64,000 nucleotides of DNA from the NCBI RefSeq assembly GCF_009720625.1, contig NZ_CP046266.1, positions 3,667,501 through 3,731,500 of the forward strand, written 5' to 3'. Under the pieces are notes generated by a model. The model was not told where the DNA came from. It saw nothing but the letters and a program-made list of their open reading frames with translations, and made no database searches. The translations under genes and the position numbers were made by a program. Below are positions 20,306 to 29,433 of the stretch, in pieces. Position 1 is the stretch's first letter; every line of letters starts with the position of its first letter. The DNA comes from Metabacillus sediminilitoris (lineage in GTDB: Bacteria; Bacillota; Bacilli; Bacillales; Bacillaceae).

Positions 20306-20307
20306 TT

Positions 20308-21657
20308 TTAACCCTTCTTTCGTAAACATGCTATATAAAAACCGTCAGTTCCAAAGTAATGTGGCAGTAACTGTACTTCACCGTTATGAATATAAGGATG
20401 AAGTTTTTCAGGTAAGAGCTGTTTTACACCATTATCCTGTTCAAACTCTTGGTTTGTCTCTAAAAACTTACGAACGACGTCATTATTTTCTTCTTGATCA
20501 ATTGTACATGTACTATAAACTAACACACCATTTCTTTTTAATAAAGGTGCAACAGCCTGTAAAATTTTACTTTGTAGTTCGGCTAGCTTTATAACATCTT
20601 GTTGTGATTTAGTATATTTAATATCTGGCTTCCTTCGAATGACGCCAAAACCGGAGCATGGTGCATCAACTAAGATTCGATCAAAGCTTTCCTTTTCAAA
20701 TCTTTCACCAGCCAGACGACTATCTAATGCTTCAGGTAAGATGTTTTTTAATTCTAATCGTTCAGCTTGTTGTTTAATTAATTTTACCTTATGTTCGTGG
20801 AGATCTAATGAATGTATTTCACCAGTTCCATTCATTCTTTCAGCAATATGTGTAGATTTCCCCCCTGGGGCTGCACATGCGTCTAAAACTTTTTCACCTT
20901 GTTGAGGATTAAGTGCCCTAGCTACTAACATAGAGCTCTCATCTTGTATAGATAACAGACCTTCTTTAAATGCATTTGTTAAAGCAAGATTACCCTTCAT
21001 TCCTTTTATTGCATCAACGGACAAATCACCAGGCTCCACTAAAATTTCTTTATTCGCTAAGTCTGCTAATAGGTCATGAACTGTTATTTTCATTTGATTC
21101 ACACGAGCAGTTTGTGTTGGTGGCAATAGGTTTGTTTCACACATTTTTCCCGCTTCTTCATAGCCAAATTGGGCAATCCATTTTTCAACTAACCATTTAG
21201 GATGACTTGTTTTTACGGATAATCTTTCAACACGATCAGGAATTTCTTCTATGTTTGGAATGCCTTCTCTTTGAAATGATCTTAATACTCCATTAACTAA
21301 CGAAGCGATTCCTTTATGTCCACGCATTTTTGCTATTTCAACTGCTTCGAATAAAATTGCTCTTTCTGGAATTCGATCAAGATAGACCATTTGGTAGATA
21401 GAGATGCGTAATAAAATTCGTACCCACGCTTCAATTTTAGATTTTTTTAAAAATCCCGCTAAATAATAATCTAGTGTATCTCTTCTTTGAAGGGTGCCAT
21501 AAACAATCTCTGTTAGGAGGCCAATATCCTTCTCATTCACCTGATGTTTCTTAATTATTGAGTTAAGTAGTAAATTGCTATATGCCTGATTTTTTTCAAT
21601 TTGTAATAATGTCTCTACTGCTACATCCCGTACATTAGTTGTTTTTTTCATCTTCAT
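20308..21657 (-). CDS. rsmB: 16S rRNA (cytosine-967-C5)-methyltransferase RsmB
   Basis: Methylates C967 of 16S rRNA. The 449 residues have an N-terminal NusB-like RNA-binding domain (about 1-140), then a Rossmann methyltransferase domain with the SAM motif [12 protein letters not shown], the DAPCSGFG motif and the catalytic cysteine in YSTCTI. The start lies inside the end of fmt (23-bp overlap); a second ATG at 21651 is equally possible. Also known as sun. Confidence 0.95.
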   Translation of the reverse strand: MKMKKTTNVRDVAVETLLQIEKNQAYSNLLLNSIIKKHQVNEKDIGLLTEIVYGTLQRRDTLDYYLAGFLKKSKIEAWVRILLRISIYQMVYLDRIPERAILFEAVEIAKMRGHKGIASLVNGVLRSFQREGIPNIEEIPDRVERLSVKTSHPKWLVEKWIAQFGYEEAGKMCETNLLPPTQTARVNQMKITVHDLLADLANKEILVEPGDLSVDAIKGMKGNLALTNAFKEGLLSIQDESSMLVARALNPQQGEKVLDACAAPGGKSTHIAERMNGTGEIHSLDLHEHKVKLIKQQAERLELKNILPEALDSRLAGERFEKESFDRILVDAPCSGFGVIRRKPDIKYTKSQQDVIKLAELQSKILQAVAPLLKRNGVLVYSTCTIDQEENNDVVRKFLETNQEFEQDNGVKQLLPEKLHPYIHNGEVQLLPHYFGTDGFYIACLRKKG

Positions 21658-22585
21658 CGCCTAATTTTTCACCAACAGAAATTGTTGTTCCTCTCAAGAA
21701 GTCTTCACCGGTCATTTTCTTCTTACCAGATGGTTGGAGTTCTGTAATTTTTATCGCTGTTGTATTTCCAGTTGCAACTACAAATCCATCTTGGTCAATT
21801 CCAATGATTGTACCTGGAGGTGAATCATTTTTGCTTGGCATTTTTTCTCCCCACCATATCTTCATAAGTTGAGTTTTATATGTTGTAAACGCAACAGGCC
21901 AAGGATTTAGACCTCTAATCTGGTTGTAGATTATCTCTCCAGTACTTGTCCAATCAATTTTTTCTTGTTCACGTTTTATATTTGGTGCAAATGTTGCTTT
22001 TGTATCATCTTGCTGTTCTGGAGTTAGCTTTCCAGCTAGTAATTGTGGAATCGTTTCAGATAAGAGCTTCACCCCTGCTTCACTTAACTTATCATGAAGA
22101 GTCCCAACTGTATCACGATCCTCTATATGAACTTCCTCTTGTGTGAGAATATCACCAGCATCAAGCTTTTCAGCCATATACATAATCGTGATCCCAGTCT
22201 TATCCTTCCCTTGAAGGATAGAATAATGAATAGGAGCTCCACCTCTTAATTCTGGTAAAAGTGAAGCATGGACATTAATACATCCATATTTAGGTGCATC
22301 AAGTAACTCTTTTGGCAATAATTGCCCAAATGCAGCTGTCACAATTAAATCAGGTTGTAAAGCAAGAACTTCATCAAGCTCATGACGAATTTTTTCAGGT
22401 TGAAGTACTTTAATATTATGCTTTTCTGCTTCTACTTTTACAGGTGGCGGTGTTAATGTTTTTTTACGTCCTTTTGGTCGATCAGGCTGTGTGACAACAC
22501 CCACAATGTCATAGCCTTCTTTTACGAGATTGCGTAAAATTGGCACAGAGAAATCTGGTGTCCCCATAAATATAATTCTTGTCAT
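21635..22585 (-). CDS. fmt: methionyl-tRNA formyltransferase
   Basis: Formylates the initiator Met-tRNA using 10-formyltetrahydrofolate. It has 316 residues: an N-terminal catalytic domain with the hydroxyl-acceptor motif [17 protein letters not shown] (about 108-124) and the C-terminal tRNA-binding domain from about 205. GGAAGGATGAC precedes the ATG. It is paired with def, which removes the formyl group later; the start is 6 bases past the def stop. Confidence 0.97.
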   Translation of the reverse strand: MTRIIFMGTPDFSVPILRNLVKEGYDIVGVVTQPDRPKGRKKTLTPPPVKVEAEKHNIKVLQPEKIRHELDEVLALQPDLIVTAAFGQLLPKELLDAPKYGCINVHASLLPELRGGAPIHYSILQGKDKTGITIMYMAEKLDAGDILTQEEVHIEDRDTVGTLHDKLSEAGVKLLSETIPQLLAGKLTPEQQDDTKATFAPNIKREQEKIDWTSTGEIIYNQIRGLNPWPVAFTTYKTQLMKIWWGEKMPSKNDSPPGTIIGIDQDGFVVATGNTTAIKITELQPSGKKKMTGEDFLRGTTISVGEKLGDEDEKNN

Positions 22586-22591
22586 TTGAAG

Positions 22592-23074
22592 TCATCCTTC
22601 CACGCTTTCTAAATCCTCTTCATCTAAATACTTTTCAACTTTTGATGTAAATAACACACCATCTAAGTGATCGATTTCATGCTGAATAGCCCTAGCAAGA
22701 AATCCTTCTGCTTCGATTATTCTTAATTTACCTTTTCGATTATAGGTGCGAATCTTTACGTAATTTGCTCTTTTCACTTCTCCAAACAAGCCTGGAAAAC
22801 TTAAACAGCCTTCAGGACCTGTTTGTTCTCCACGTTTTTCTACAATTTCAGGATTTATTAATTCTATCGTTCCATGATGATCATCTATATCAACAATTGC
22901 AACTTGTAACGAGAGTCCAATTTGTGGTGCCGCGAGACCTACACCGTCATATTCAATCATCGTATCATACATATCTTTAATAAGCCTTGTTAGCTTCCGA
23001 TCAAATACAGTTACCTTCTCACAAGGTTGTTCTAAAACATCTGCCGGAAACATAACAATCGGTTTAACTGCCAA
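22592..23074 (-). CDS. def: peptide deformylase
   Basis: Fe-dependent removal of the formyl group from nascent proteins. The 160 residues hold all three motifs: GVGLAAPQIG (about 45-54), EGCLSFPG (about 88-95, metal cysteine) and QHEIDHLDG (about 130-138, metal histidines and catalytic glutamate). The start codon is TTG, with TAGGAGGAATT just upstream. It begins the def-fmt-rsmB-rlmN-prpC-prkC group. The gap upstream to priA holds dispersed repeats. Confidence 0.97.
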   Translation of the reverse strand: MAVKPIVMFPADVLEQPCEKVTVFDRKLTRLIKDMYDTMIEYDGVGLAAPQIGLSLQVAIVDIDDHHGTIELINPEIVEKRGEQTGPEGCLSFPGLFGEVKRANYVKIRTYNRKGKLRIIEAEGFLARAIQHEIDHLDGVLFTSKVEKYLDEEDLESVEG

Positions 23075-23095
23075 AAAAATTCCTCCTATAATTTA

Positions 23096-23215
23096 AAAGC
23101 GTAAGCACCTTGACCACCCCCGACAAGCAGAAGACGTGAATGATATGAAGGTGTGTTTTTTCCTTCATTTCATTCGTGGCTTATGACCTCGAGGGACTGT
23201 CTCGGAGCTGGAGCT
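23096..23215. repeat. dispersed hairpin repeat, copy 2
   Basis: Non-coding repeat between def and priA, related to 4246-4395. Its stem 23138-23151 / 23162-23175 pairs at 13 of 14 positions (one T-T mismatch) around a T-rich loop. The stem bases differ from copy 1 but the hairpin and the GAAGGTGTGTTTT and GTGGCTTATG pieces are kept. The stretch on to 23266 shows nothing more. Confidence 0.7.
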
Positions 23216-23266
23216 AGATATCAACACTAAGTACATAGATTTTAATACTTACTTTTATATAAAAAA

Positions 23267-23305
23267 AGCGCCTTGGTCAGCCCCGATAGAAGACCTCTAG
23301 AGGAT
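23267..23305. repeat. fragment of the dispersed repeat, copy 3
   Basis: AAGCGCCTTGGTCAGCCCCG followed by ATAGAAGACCTC resembles the left part of copy 2 (AAGCACCTTGACCACCCCCG, then ACAAGCAGAAGACG) but lacks the hairpin. It looks like a truncated neighbour lying 50 bp beyond copy 2. Confidence 0.5.
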
Positions 23306-23340
23306 ATCATTCTAAGTGATTTAAACTAAATAAACTACAC

Positions 23341-25755
23341 CTACATCATCGTATTAGGGCTTAAATCAATTGCTATTGTTAAATCTTCTGAATTTATCTC
23401 AGGCTGGAAGTGTTCCATAATTTTTCTTAAGGTTTCGTTCAAGTTCTTTTCCCGTTTGTATTTTACCATGCATTGGTATCGATATCTATCTTTGATCCTT
23501 GGAATAGGACAAGCTACAGGACCAAGAATTTTCGTTTCATTTTCTACATTCCATCTTAAAAATTGAACAATTTTCTCAGTTACTGAAACAACCTTTGTTA
23601 TTTCTGGATGTGAGACTGTAAGAAGGGCTAAGTAGTAATAAGGTGGGTAAGCATGGTTTTTACGAAGTTGCATTTCTCGTTCAAAAAACAAATCATAATC
23701 ATAATGACTTGCCAACTGTATACTATAATGCTCGGGAGCATAGGTTTGGATAATGACTTCTCCAGGAAGTTCATGTCTACCTGCTCTACCGCTAACTTGT
23801 GTGAGAAGTTGAAATGTTTTCTCAGAAGCTCGAAAGTCTGGCAAATTCAGCATAGTATCAGCTGTTAAAACACCAACAAGTGTCACATCTGGGAAATCAA
23901 GACCCTTAGCGATCATTTGCGTTCCTAATAATATATCGGCTTCTTTCTGACCGAATTTTGTTAACAGTTTCTCGTGTGAACCTTTCATTCCGGTGGTATC
24001 AACATCCATGCGAATGATTCGAGATTGTGGAAGAACCTTTACTAATTCTTCCTCCACTCGCTGTGTACCTGTTCCAAAAAATCGAATATGTTCGCTCTGA
24101 CATTCTGGACATACATTTGGCATCTGTTCCTCATGACCACAATAATGGCATTTTAACTGTTGTCCGTGTCTGTGATATGTTAAAGAAATATCGCAATGTG
24201 GACACTGAATGACAAAACCACAATCACGACACATCACAAATGAAGAATAACCCCTTTTATTGAGTAATAATACAGATTGTTCACCCTTCTCAAGTCTTTC
24301 AGTCAGTTTCTCAATTAAAACATTAGAAAACATTGTCCTGTTACCACTTCTAAGTTCTTCTCTCATATCAATAATATCTACACGGGGCATTGATCGCTTA
24401 TTTACTCGCTCTTTTAGAGATAATAATTTGTAAACATCTTTTTTAGATCTTGCAAATGATTCTAATGTTGGTGTTGCACTTCCCAATACAACCGGACATT
24501 TATGAATTTGTGCTCGATAAATAGCAACATCTCTTGCATGATAACGAGGGTTTTCTTCTTGTTTATAACTTGACTCATGCTCTTCATCGATAATAATCAT
24601 CCCTAAGTTTTCAAAAGGTGCAAAAATAGCTGATCTTGCCCCAACTACAACCTGTACTTCTTTTCGTTGAATTTTTCGCCATTCATCATATTTTTCACCA
24701 GAAGAAAGTCCACTATGTAAAACAGCTACCTTTGCTCCAAAACGCCCTTTAAAACGATTAACCATCTGCGGTGTTAGCGAAATCTCTGGAACGAGGACAA
24801 TCGCTTCTTTTCCTTTTCTTATCACCTCTTCTATTGACTGAAGATAAATCTCTGTTTTCCCGCTTCCCGTTACTCCATATAAGAGAAAAACATCATGAAA
24901 CGTTTCCCTAATTGAATCCAGGATTGGTGCAATTGCTTGTTGTTGTTCATTATTTAAAAGTAAAGCATTTGTTTTTTTAAAATCCCTATCTTGATATGGA
25001 TCACGATAAACCTCTTTTATTTCTTCGACGAAAATTTCCTTTTTGATAAGTGCTTTTACCGAAGCATATGAAGAGTTAGCCTCTATTAATAAATCGTGTA
25101 ATGGAATTTCGTTAATCTGATTTGAAATAAAATAGTTGATAATGTCTAATTGTTTTCTGGCATTTGCAGGAAATTGCTTAAAAAGTTCTGTTAATTGTAA
25201 AATCGATTGATTTCGTTTAATGACCTTAACCGTTTTTTTATTTGTTTTTTGCTTTACATTATAGATAACTTCTAAATAGCTTTTCTCAATTTCTTTTTGA
25301 ATGATACGCAATGGAACAGTTTGTTCAATATCGGTAAGCTTTACTTGGTCATTCTTTTGAAAATAGGGTTGAAGAATCTCAGTTAAATTTTTCAGGTCAT
25401 CTGTCAAAAGTCTTAATCCTTTTTCGTATTTCGCTTTCATAGCTGCTGGAAGCATGGCTTGAAAAGCTGATATTTTAAAGCATAATGTTTTCTCTGTTAG
25501 CCATTGACCAAGCTCCAATAGCTCTGGTGTTAAACAAGGTGTTAAATCGACTATTTCCGCAATAGGCTTTAGACGGTTCCAATCTGACTGGTCTTTTGTC
25601 TCGATTACAAAGCCTTGTACTTTCCGAGGACCAAATGGAACAATGACCCTCATTCCTGGTATTAGTAACTCTTGCCACTCTTCAGGTATTTTATAATCAA
25701 AGGCTCGATCTGTTTGCTTTGCTGGCACATCAACGATGACACTGGCATATTTCAT
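23341..25755 (-). CDS. priA: primosomal replication restart helicase PriA
   Basis: Reassembles the replisome at repaired forks; a 3'-5' helicase. The 804 residues have an N-terminal DNA 3'-end-binding domain, Walker A GVTGSGKTE (about 293-301), DEEH, GSATPTLES and the zinc-binding insertion with eight cysteines (CRDCG, CPHC, CHYCG, CPEC; about 510-555). The start overlaps coaBC by four bases (ATGA), a coupled arrangement conserved in Bacillus. Confidence 0.97.
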   Translation of the reverse strand: MKYASVIVDVPAKQTDRAFDYKIPEEWQELLIPGMRVIVPFGPRKVQGFVIETKDQSDWNRLKPIAEIVDLTPCLTPELLELGQWLTEKTLCFKISAFQAMLPAAMKAKYEKGLRLLTDDLKNLTEILQPYFQKNDQVKLTDIEQTVPLRIIQKEIEKSYLEVIYNVKQKTNKKTVKVIKRNQSILQLTELFKQFPANARKQLDIINYFISNQINEIPLHDLLIEANSSYASVKALIKKEIFVEEIKEVYRDPYQDRDFKKTNALLLNNEQQQAIAPILDSIRETFHDVFLLYGVTGSGKTEIYLQSIEEVIRKGKEAIVLVPEISLTPQMVNRFKGRFGAKVAVLHSGLSSGEKYDEWRKIQRKEVQVVVGARSAIFAPFENLGMIIIDEEHESSYKQEENPRYHARDVAIYRAQIHKCPVVLGSATPTLESFARSKKDVYKLLSLKERVNKRSMPRVDIIDMREELRSGNRTMFSNVLIEKLTERLEKGEQSVLLLNKRGYSSFVMCRDCGFVIQCPHCDISLTYHRHGQQLKCHYCGHEEQMPNVCPECQSEHIRFFGTGTQRVEEELVKVLPQSRIIRMDVDTTGMKGSHEKLLTKFGQKEADILLGTQMIAKGLDFPDVTLVGVLTADTMLNLPDFRASEKTFQLLTQVSGRAGRHELPGEVIIQTYAPEHYSIQLASHYDYDLFFEREMQLRKNHAYPPYYYLALLTVSHPEITKVVSVTEKIVQFLRWNVENETKILGPVACPIPRIKDRYRYQCMVKYKREKNLNETLRKIMEHFQPEINSEDLTIAIDLSPNTMM

Positions 25756-26966
25756 TTATTCTCCACCCTTAGAAGCAACTGTACCTTTTCTAGTAGTTTT
25801 TTTGCTACTTCGTGCTTTGACATAAGTGGCAACTCGAGCTTATCAAGATTACGATCAAAGATGGTGACAATATTCGTATCAGTACCAAATCCTGCTCCTT
25901 CTGAGGTTACATTATTAGCGACAATAAGATCTAAGTTTTTCGTTTCCAGCTTTTTCTTTGCATATTCTTCTACATTATTTGTTTCTGCAGCAAACCCAAC
26001 TAGTAATTGATGTTTTTTCCGCTTACCAAGTTCTTTTAAAATATCAGTTGTTCTTTCCATTTCGAAAGAAAGTAAACCATCTTGCTTTTTTAACTTTTGG
26101 TCATAGGTGATTTTTGGTCGATAATCCGCTACTGCAGCTGATTTAATCACAACATCTGCTTGTGGGAAATATTTCATTACACAGTCATACATTTCTTGTG
26201 CTGATTCAATATAAATGGTATTCACATATGCTGGCGTTGCAAGCGAGGTAGGTCCTGAAATTAACGTTACATTTGCACCTAATTTGGCCGCTTCTTCCGC
26301 GATTGCATATCCCATTTTACCTGTAGAATGATTGGTAATATAGCGAACAGGATCAATTTTTTCTCTAGTTGGTCCTGCCGTTATGACAATATTCACACCT
26401 TTAAGCGGCTGGCCTAAAGCTCTCTTTTCAAAATATTGATTAAGTAAATTTACAATTTTTTCCGGTTCTTCAAGTCTTCCTTTTCCCACATATCCACATG
26501 CTAAAAAACCTTCACTAGGTTCAATAAATTGATATCCATATTCATTTAGAGTTTGGATATTTTTTTTGACAGCTGGATGTTCATACATATGTACGTTCAT
26601 AGCAGGTGCAATCCAAACTTGTGCAGTTGTTGCAAGCAATGTTGTAGTAAGCATATTATCTGCAATCCCATGTGCAAGCTTTCCAATTACGTTGGCCGTT
26701 GCAGGTGCAACTAGAACGATATCTGCCCAATCTGCAAGATCGATATGTGCAATAACTTTCGGATTATTCTCATCAAATGTGTCATAGTATACTTCGTTTC
26801 GAGATAAGGCTTGGAAGGTTAAGGGTGAAACAAATTCCATTGCTGAATCACTCATAATCACCTTTACTTCCGCTCCTGCTTGTACTAATTTACTTGTTAA
26901 GGCACAAGCTTTGTAGACGGCAATCCCGCCGCTAACACAAAGTAAAATTTTCTTTCCAGTTACCAT
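25752..26966 (-). CDS. coaBC: phosphopantothenoylcysteine synthetase/decarboxylase CoaBC
   Basis: Bifunctional coenzyme A enzyme: CoaB joins cysteine to phosphopantothenate and CoaC decarboxylates the product. The 404 residues include the flavin CoaC domain (about 1-180; catalytic His near APATANVIGK, PAMN motif, ACGYVGKGR flap) and the CoaB domain (about 190-404; GPTREKIDPVR, KSAAVAD). ATG at 26966 is chosen for its spacing to GGGGTGG; an upstream GTG at 26975 is too close to it. Confidence 0.95.
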   Translation of the reverse strand: MVTGKKILLCVSGGIAVYKACALTSKLVQAGAEVKVIMSDSAMEFVSPLTFQALSRNEVYYDTFDENNPKVIAHIDLADWADIVLVAPATANVIGKLAHGIADNMLTTTLLATTAQVWIAPAMNVHMYEHPAVKKNIQTLNEYGYQFIEPSEGFLACGYVGKGRLEEPEKIVNLLNQYFEKRALGQPLKGVNIVITAGPTREKIDPVRYITNHSTGKMGYAIAEEAAKLGANVTLISGPTSLATPAYVNTIYIESAQEMYDCVMKYFPQADVVIKSAAVADYRPKITYDQKLKKQDGLLSFEMERTTDILKELGKRKKHQLLVGFAAETNNVEEYAKKKLETKNLDLIVANNVTSEGAGFGTDTNIVTIFDRNLDKLELPLMSKHEVAKKLLEKVQLLLRVENK

Positions 26967-27046
26967 ACTCTCCACCCCTTTTATCAGATAAGAAGAAGCT
27001 CCTTATCCTAATGATATATTCCTACTCCTAATACCTTTTTGAAAAA

Positions 27047-27075
27047 AATAACAACCTATAACCTAGGTTGTTATT
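27047..27075 (-). terminator. intrinsic terminator after rpoZ
   Basis: AATAACAACC (27047-27056) pairs with GGTTGTTATT (27066-27075), followed on the minus strand by seven T. It is eight bases past the rpoZ stop and would part remA-gmk-rpoZ from coaBC-priA. Confidence 0.85.
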
Positions 27076-27082
27076 GTCTACA

Positions 27083-27283
27083 TTATTTTTCTGGGCGTTG
27101 ATAATTTAATAGACCTGCGTTAATTTCTTCTAATGCTTTCCCAACATATTTATAAGATACTGGTTTAGCAATTTGCTGATCACTAAGTTCTTGCATTTCA
27201 CGTGCGCGCTTTGCCGCAACAGTTACAAGTGTATATTTGGAATCTAATTTGTTCATTAAAACATCAATTGATGGATATAACAT
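27083..27283 (-). CDS. rpoZ: RNA polymerase omega subunit
   Basis: Small subunit that helps assemble RNA polymerase by clamping beta-prime. It has 66 residues: [20 protein letters not shown], then AKRAREM and the conserved YVGKALEEI. The start at 27283 lies 9 bases from GGAGG; an in-frame TTG at 27292 abuts the ribosome site and is unlikely. The start is one base beyond the gmk stop. Confidence 0.95.
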   Translation of the reverse strand: MLYPSIDVLMNKLDSKYTLVTVAAKRAREMQELSDQQIAKPVSYKYVGKALEEINAGLLNYQRPEK

Positions 27284-27284
27284 A

Positions 27285-27914
<630 letters not shown>

Positions 27915-28178
27915 CTACCCTTCGTCTGATAAATCATCTTTATTTGAAAGTCGTTGAGCAACTGTTTCTGGCTGAACAGCTGACAGGATAATGTGATCAC
28001 TATCCATTATGACAACCGCTCGTGTACGTCGGCCATATGTCGCATCAATTAGCATGCCTCTGTCTCTTGCGTCTTGAATGATTCTCTTAATTGGAGCTGA
28101 TTCAGGACTAACGATTGAAATAATGCGATTGGCAGAAACAATATTGCCAAAGCCAATATTAATTAGTTTAATGCTCAT
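27915..28178 (-). CDS. remA: extracellular matrix regulator RemA
   Basis: DNA-binding activator of biofilm matrix operons and of osmoprotection genes in B. subtilis. It has 87 residues, nearly identical to RemA through [38 protein letters not shown] and [11 protein letters not shown]. The ATG at 28178 has GGGGTAGGGGGAG upstream; an 11-residue extension is rejected. It is the first gene ahead of gmk-rpoZ. Confidence 0.95.
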   Translation of the reverse strand: MSIKLINIGFGNIVSANRIISIVSPESAPIKRIIQDARDRGMLIDATYGRRTRAVVIMDSDHIILSAVQPETVAQRLSNKDDLSDEG

Positions 28179-28341
28179 ATGTATTCTCCCCCTACCCCTA
28201 ATTAAGGACAAGTCTATTTTTTCCTTTAAAGTTTGTTTATAATCAATAGTACGTTTTAATAGAAGGAAATTATTAAATTTATGTACTAAGGCTTAACTTT
28301 AAACATTTTTCTTTACAGTCAAAACACTCTAAGATTCAGCC

Positions 28342-28384
28342 TAATCAGAAATTGAAGGCTTAAAACATCTTCAATTTCTGATTA
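28342..28384 (-). terminator. long hairpin after yloC
   Basis: TAATCAGAAATTGAAG (28342-28357) pairs fully with CTTCAATTTCTGATTA (28369-28384), a 16-bp stem 21 bases after the yloC stop. There is no T run, so it may be a processing or stability element instead of a classical terminator. Confidence 0.65.
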
Positions 28385-28405
28385 ATTTAGACTTTACAAA
28401 TGACC

Positions 28406-29281
28406 TTATTCAATATTTTGAACTTGTTCTCTTAATTTTTCAATAATACTTTTTAATTCAACGACATTTTTTGCAATTTGACTATCATTTGCTTTTGAAC
28501 CAATGGTGTTTACTTCCCTGTTTAGTTCTTGTACGATGAAATCAAGTTTACGACCAATAGGTCCATTTGCTTGTAATGATTCTCCGAATTGATAAATATG
28601 GCTATGTATTCTTGTTAATTCTTCACTTATATCTGCTTTATCGGCAAATAGTGCTACTTCGGTTAAAATACGATTTTCATCAATTATACCTGAAACATAT
28701 TCTGATACTCGTTTTTGAAGTTTTTCACGATATTGCTCAATAATTGAGAGTGCAGTAGATTCTAAATCAACTGTTATGTTTGTCATAGCTACCAGCCTTT
28801 GTTTTAGATCAAGCGCTAACTGTTCACCTTCCGTTTTTCTCATTTCTGTTAACTTTTGAAGTGCTGACTTTACTGTATGTAATAGGACATTTTCTATATC
28901 GACATTTGATTTGGGCTCTTCTTTAATATCTAAGCCTTCACCTAAGGATAAAATATGATCAAGTGAAATTTCGTCATTTAAAGAAAAGCGCGCCTTTATT
29001 TGCTTAAGGGAATCAACAAATTGAGTTAATAAAACCCAATCTATATTGATGGATTTATCTACTAATGATTCACCTTCGATATTGACATAAACTTCAATAC
29101 GCCCCCTACTAACATATTGGGAGATAAGTTTTTTTATTTTATCTTCAAGCCACATAAATTGTTTCGGCATTTTTACACTTATTTCAAGAAATCGATGATT
29201 TACCGACTTTAATTCAACTGTCAGAAAACATGAATTTATTTGCCCACTTGCCCGACCAAATCCAGTCATACTTACTACCAT
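28406..29281 (-). CDS. yloC: YicC/YloC family endoribonuclease
   Basis: Conserved protein of the YicC family, members of which have been reported to be endoribonucleases acting on RNA. The 291 residues begin MVVSMTGFGRASG and include KSVNHRFLE (about 27-35) and, at the C-terminus, the REVNTIGSKAND and KSIIEKLREQVQNIE signature (about 253-290). It sits between yloB and remA as in B. subtilis. The substrate is not inferable from the sequence. Confidence 0.9.
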   Translation of the reverse strand: MVVSMTGFGRASGQINSCFLTVELKSVNHRFLEISVKMPKQFMWLEDKIKKLISQYVSRGRIEVYVNIEGESLVDKSINIDWVLLTQFVDSLKQIKARFSLNDEISLDHILSLGEGLDIKEEPKSNVDIENVLLHTVKSALQKLTEMRKTEGEQLALDLKQRLVAMTNITVDLESTALSIIEQYREKLQKRVSEYVSGIIDENRILTEVALFADKADISEELTRIHSHIYQFGESLQANGPIGRKLDFIVQELNREVNTIGSKANDSQIAKNVVELKSIIEKLREQVQNIE

Positions 29282-29387
29282 TATGTATCACATCTCTTTC
29301 TATCAGGCAGCTTATTACTTTCAGTGTTTAAAAATAAATGATGAATCAATACTATAATAAAATATCATGTTTTTAAACCAATAAGCA

Positions 29388-29416
29388 AAGGGGATGACTT
29401 TTTGGGTCACCCCCTT
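29388..29416 (-). terminator. intrinsic terminator after yloB
   Basis: AAGGGGATGAC (29388-29398) pairs with GTCACCCCCTT (29406-29416) apart from one central mismatch; it is 18 bases beyond the yloB stop. Confidence 0.7.
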
Positions 29417-29433
29417 AAGGATTATAACATAGT

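Noticed and set aside
20306..20329. ATG at 20329 as the rlmN start
   Set aside because: It overlaps rsmB and lacks a spaced ribosome site, while TTG at 20305 has AGAAGGG and gives the family length.
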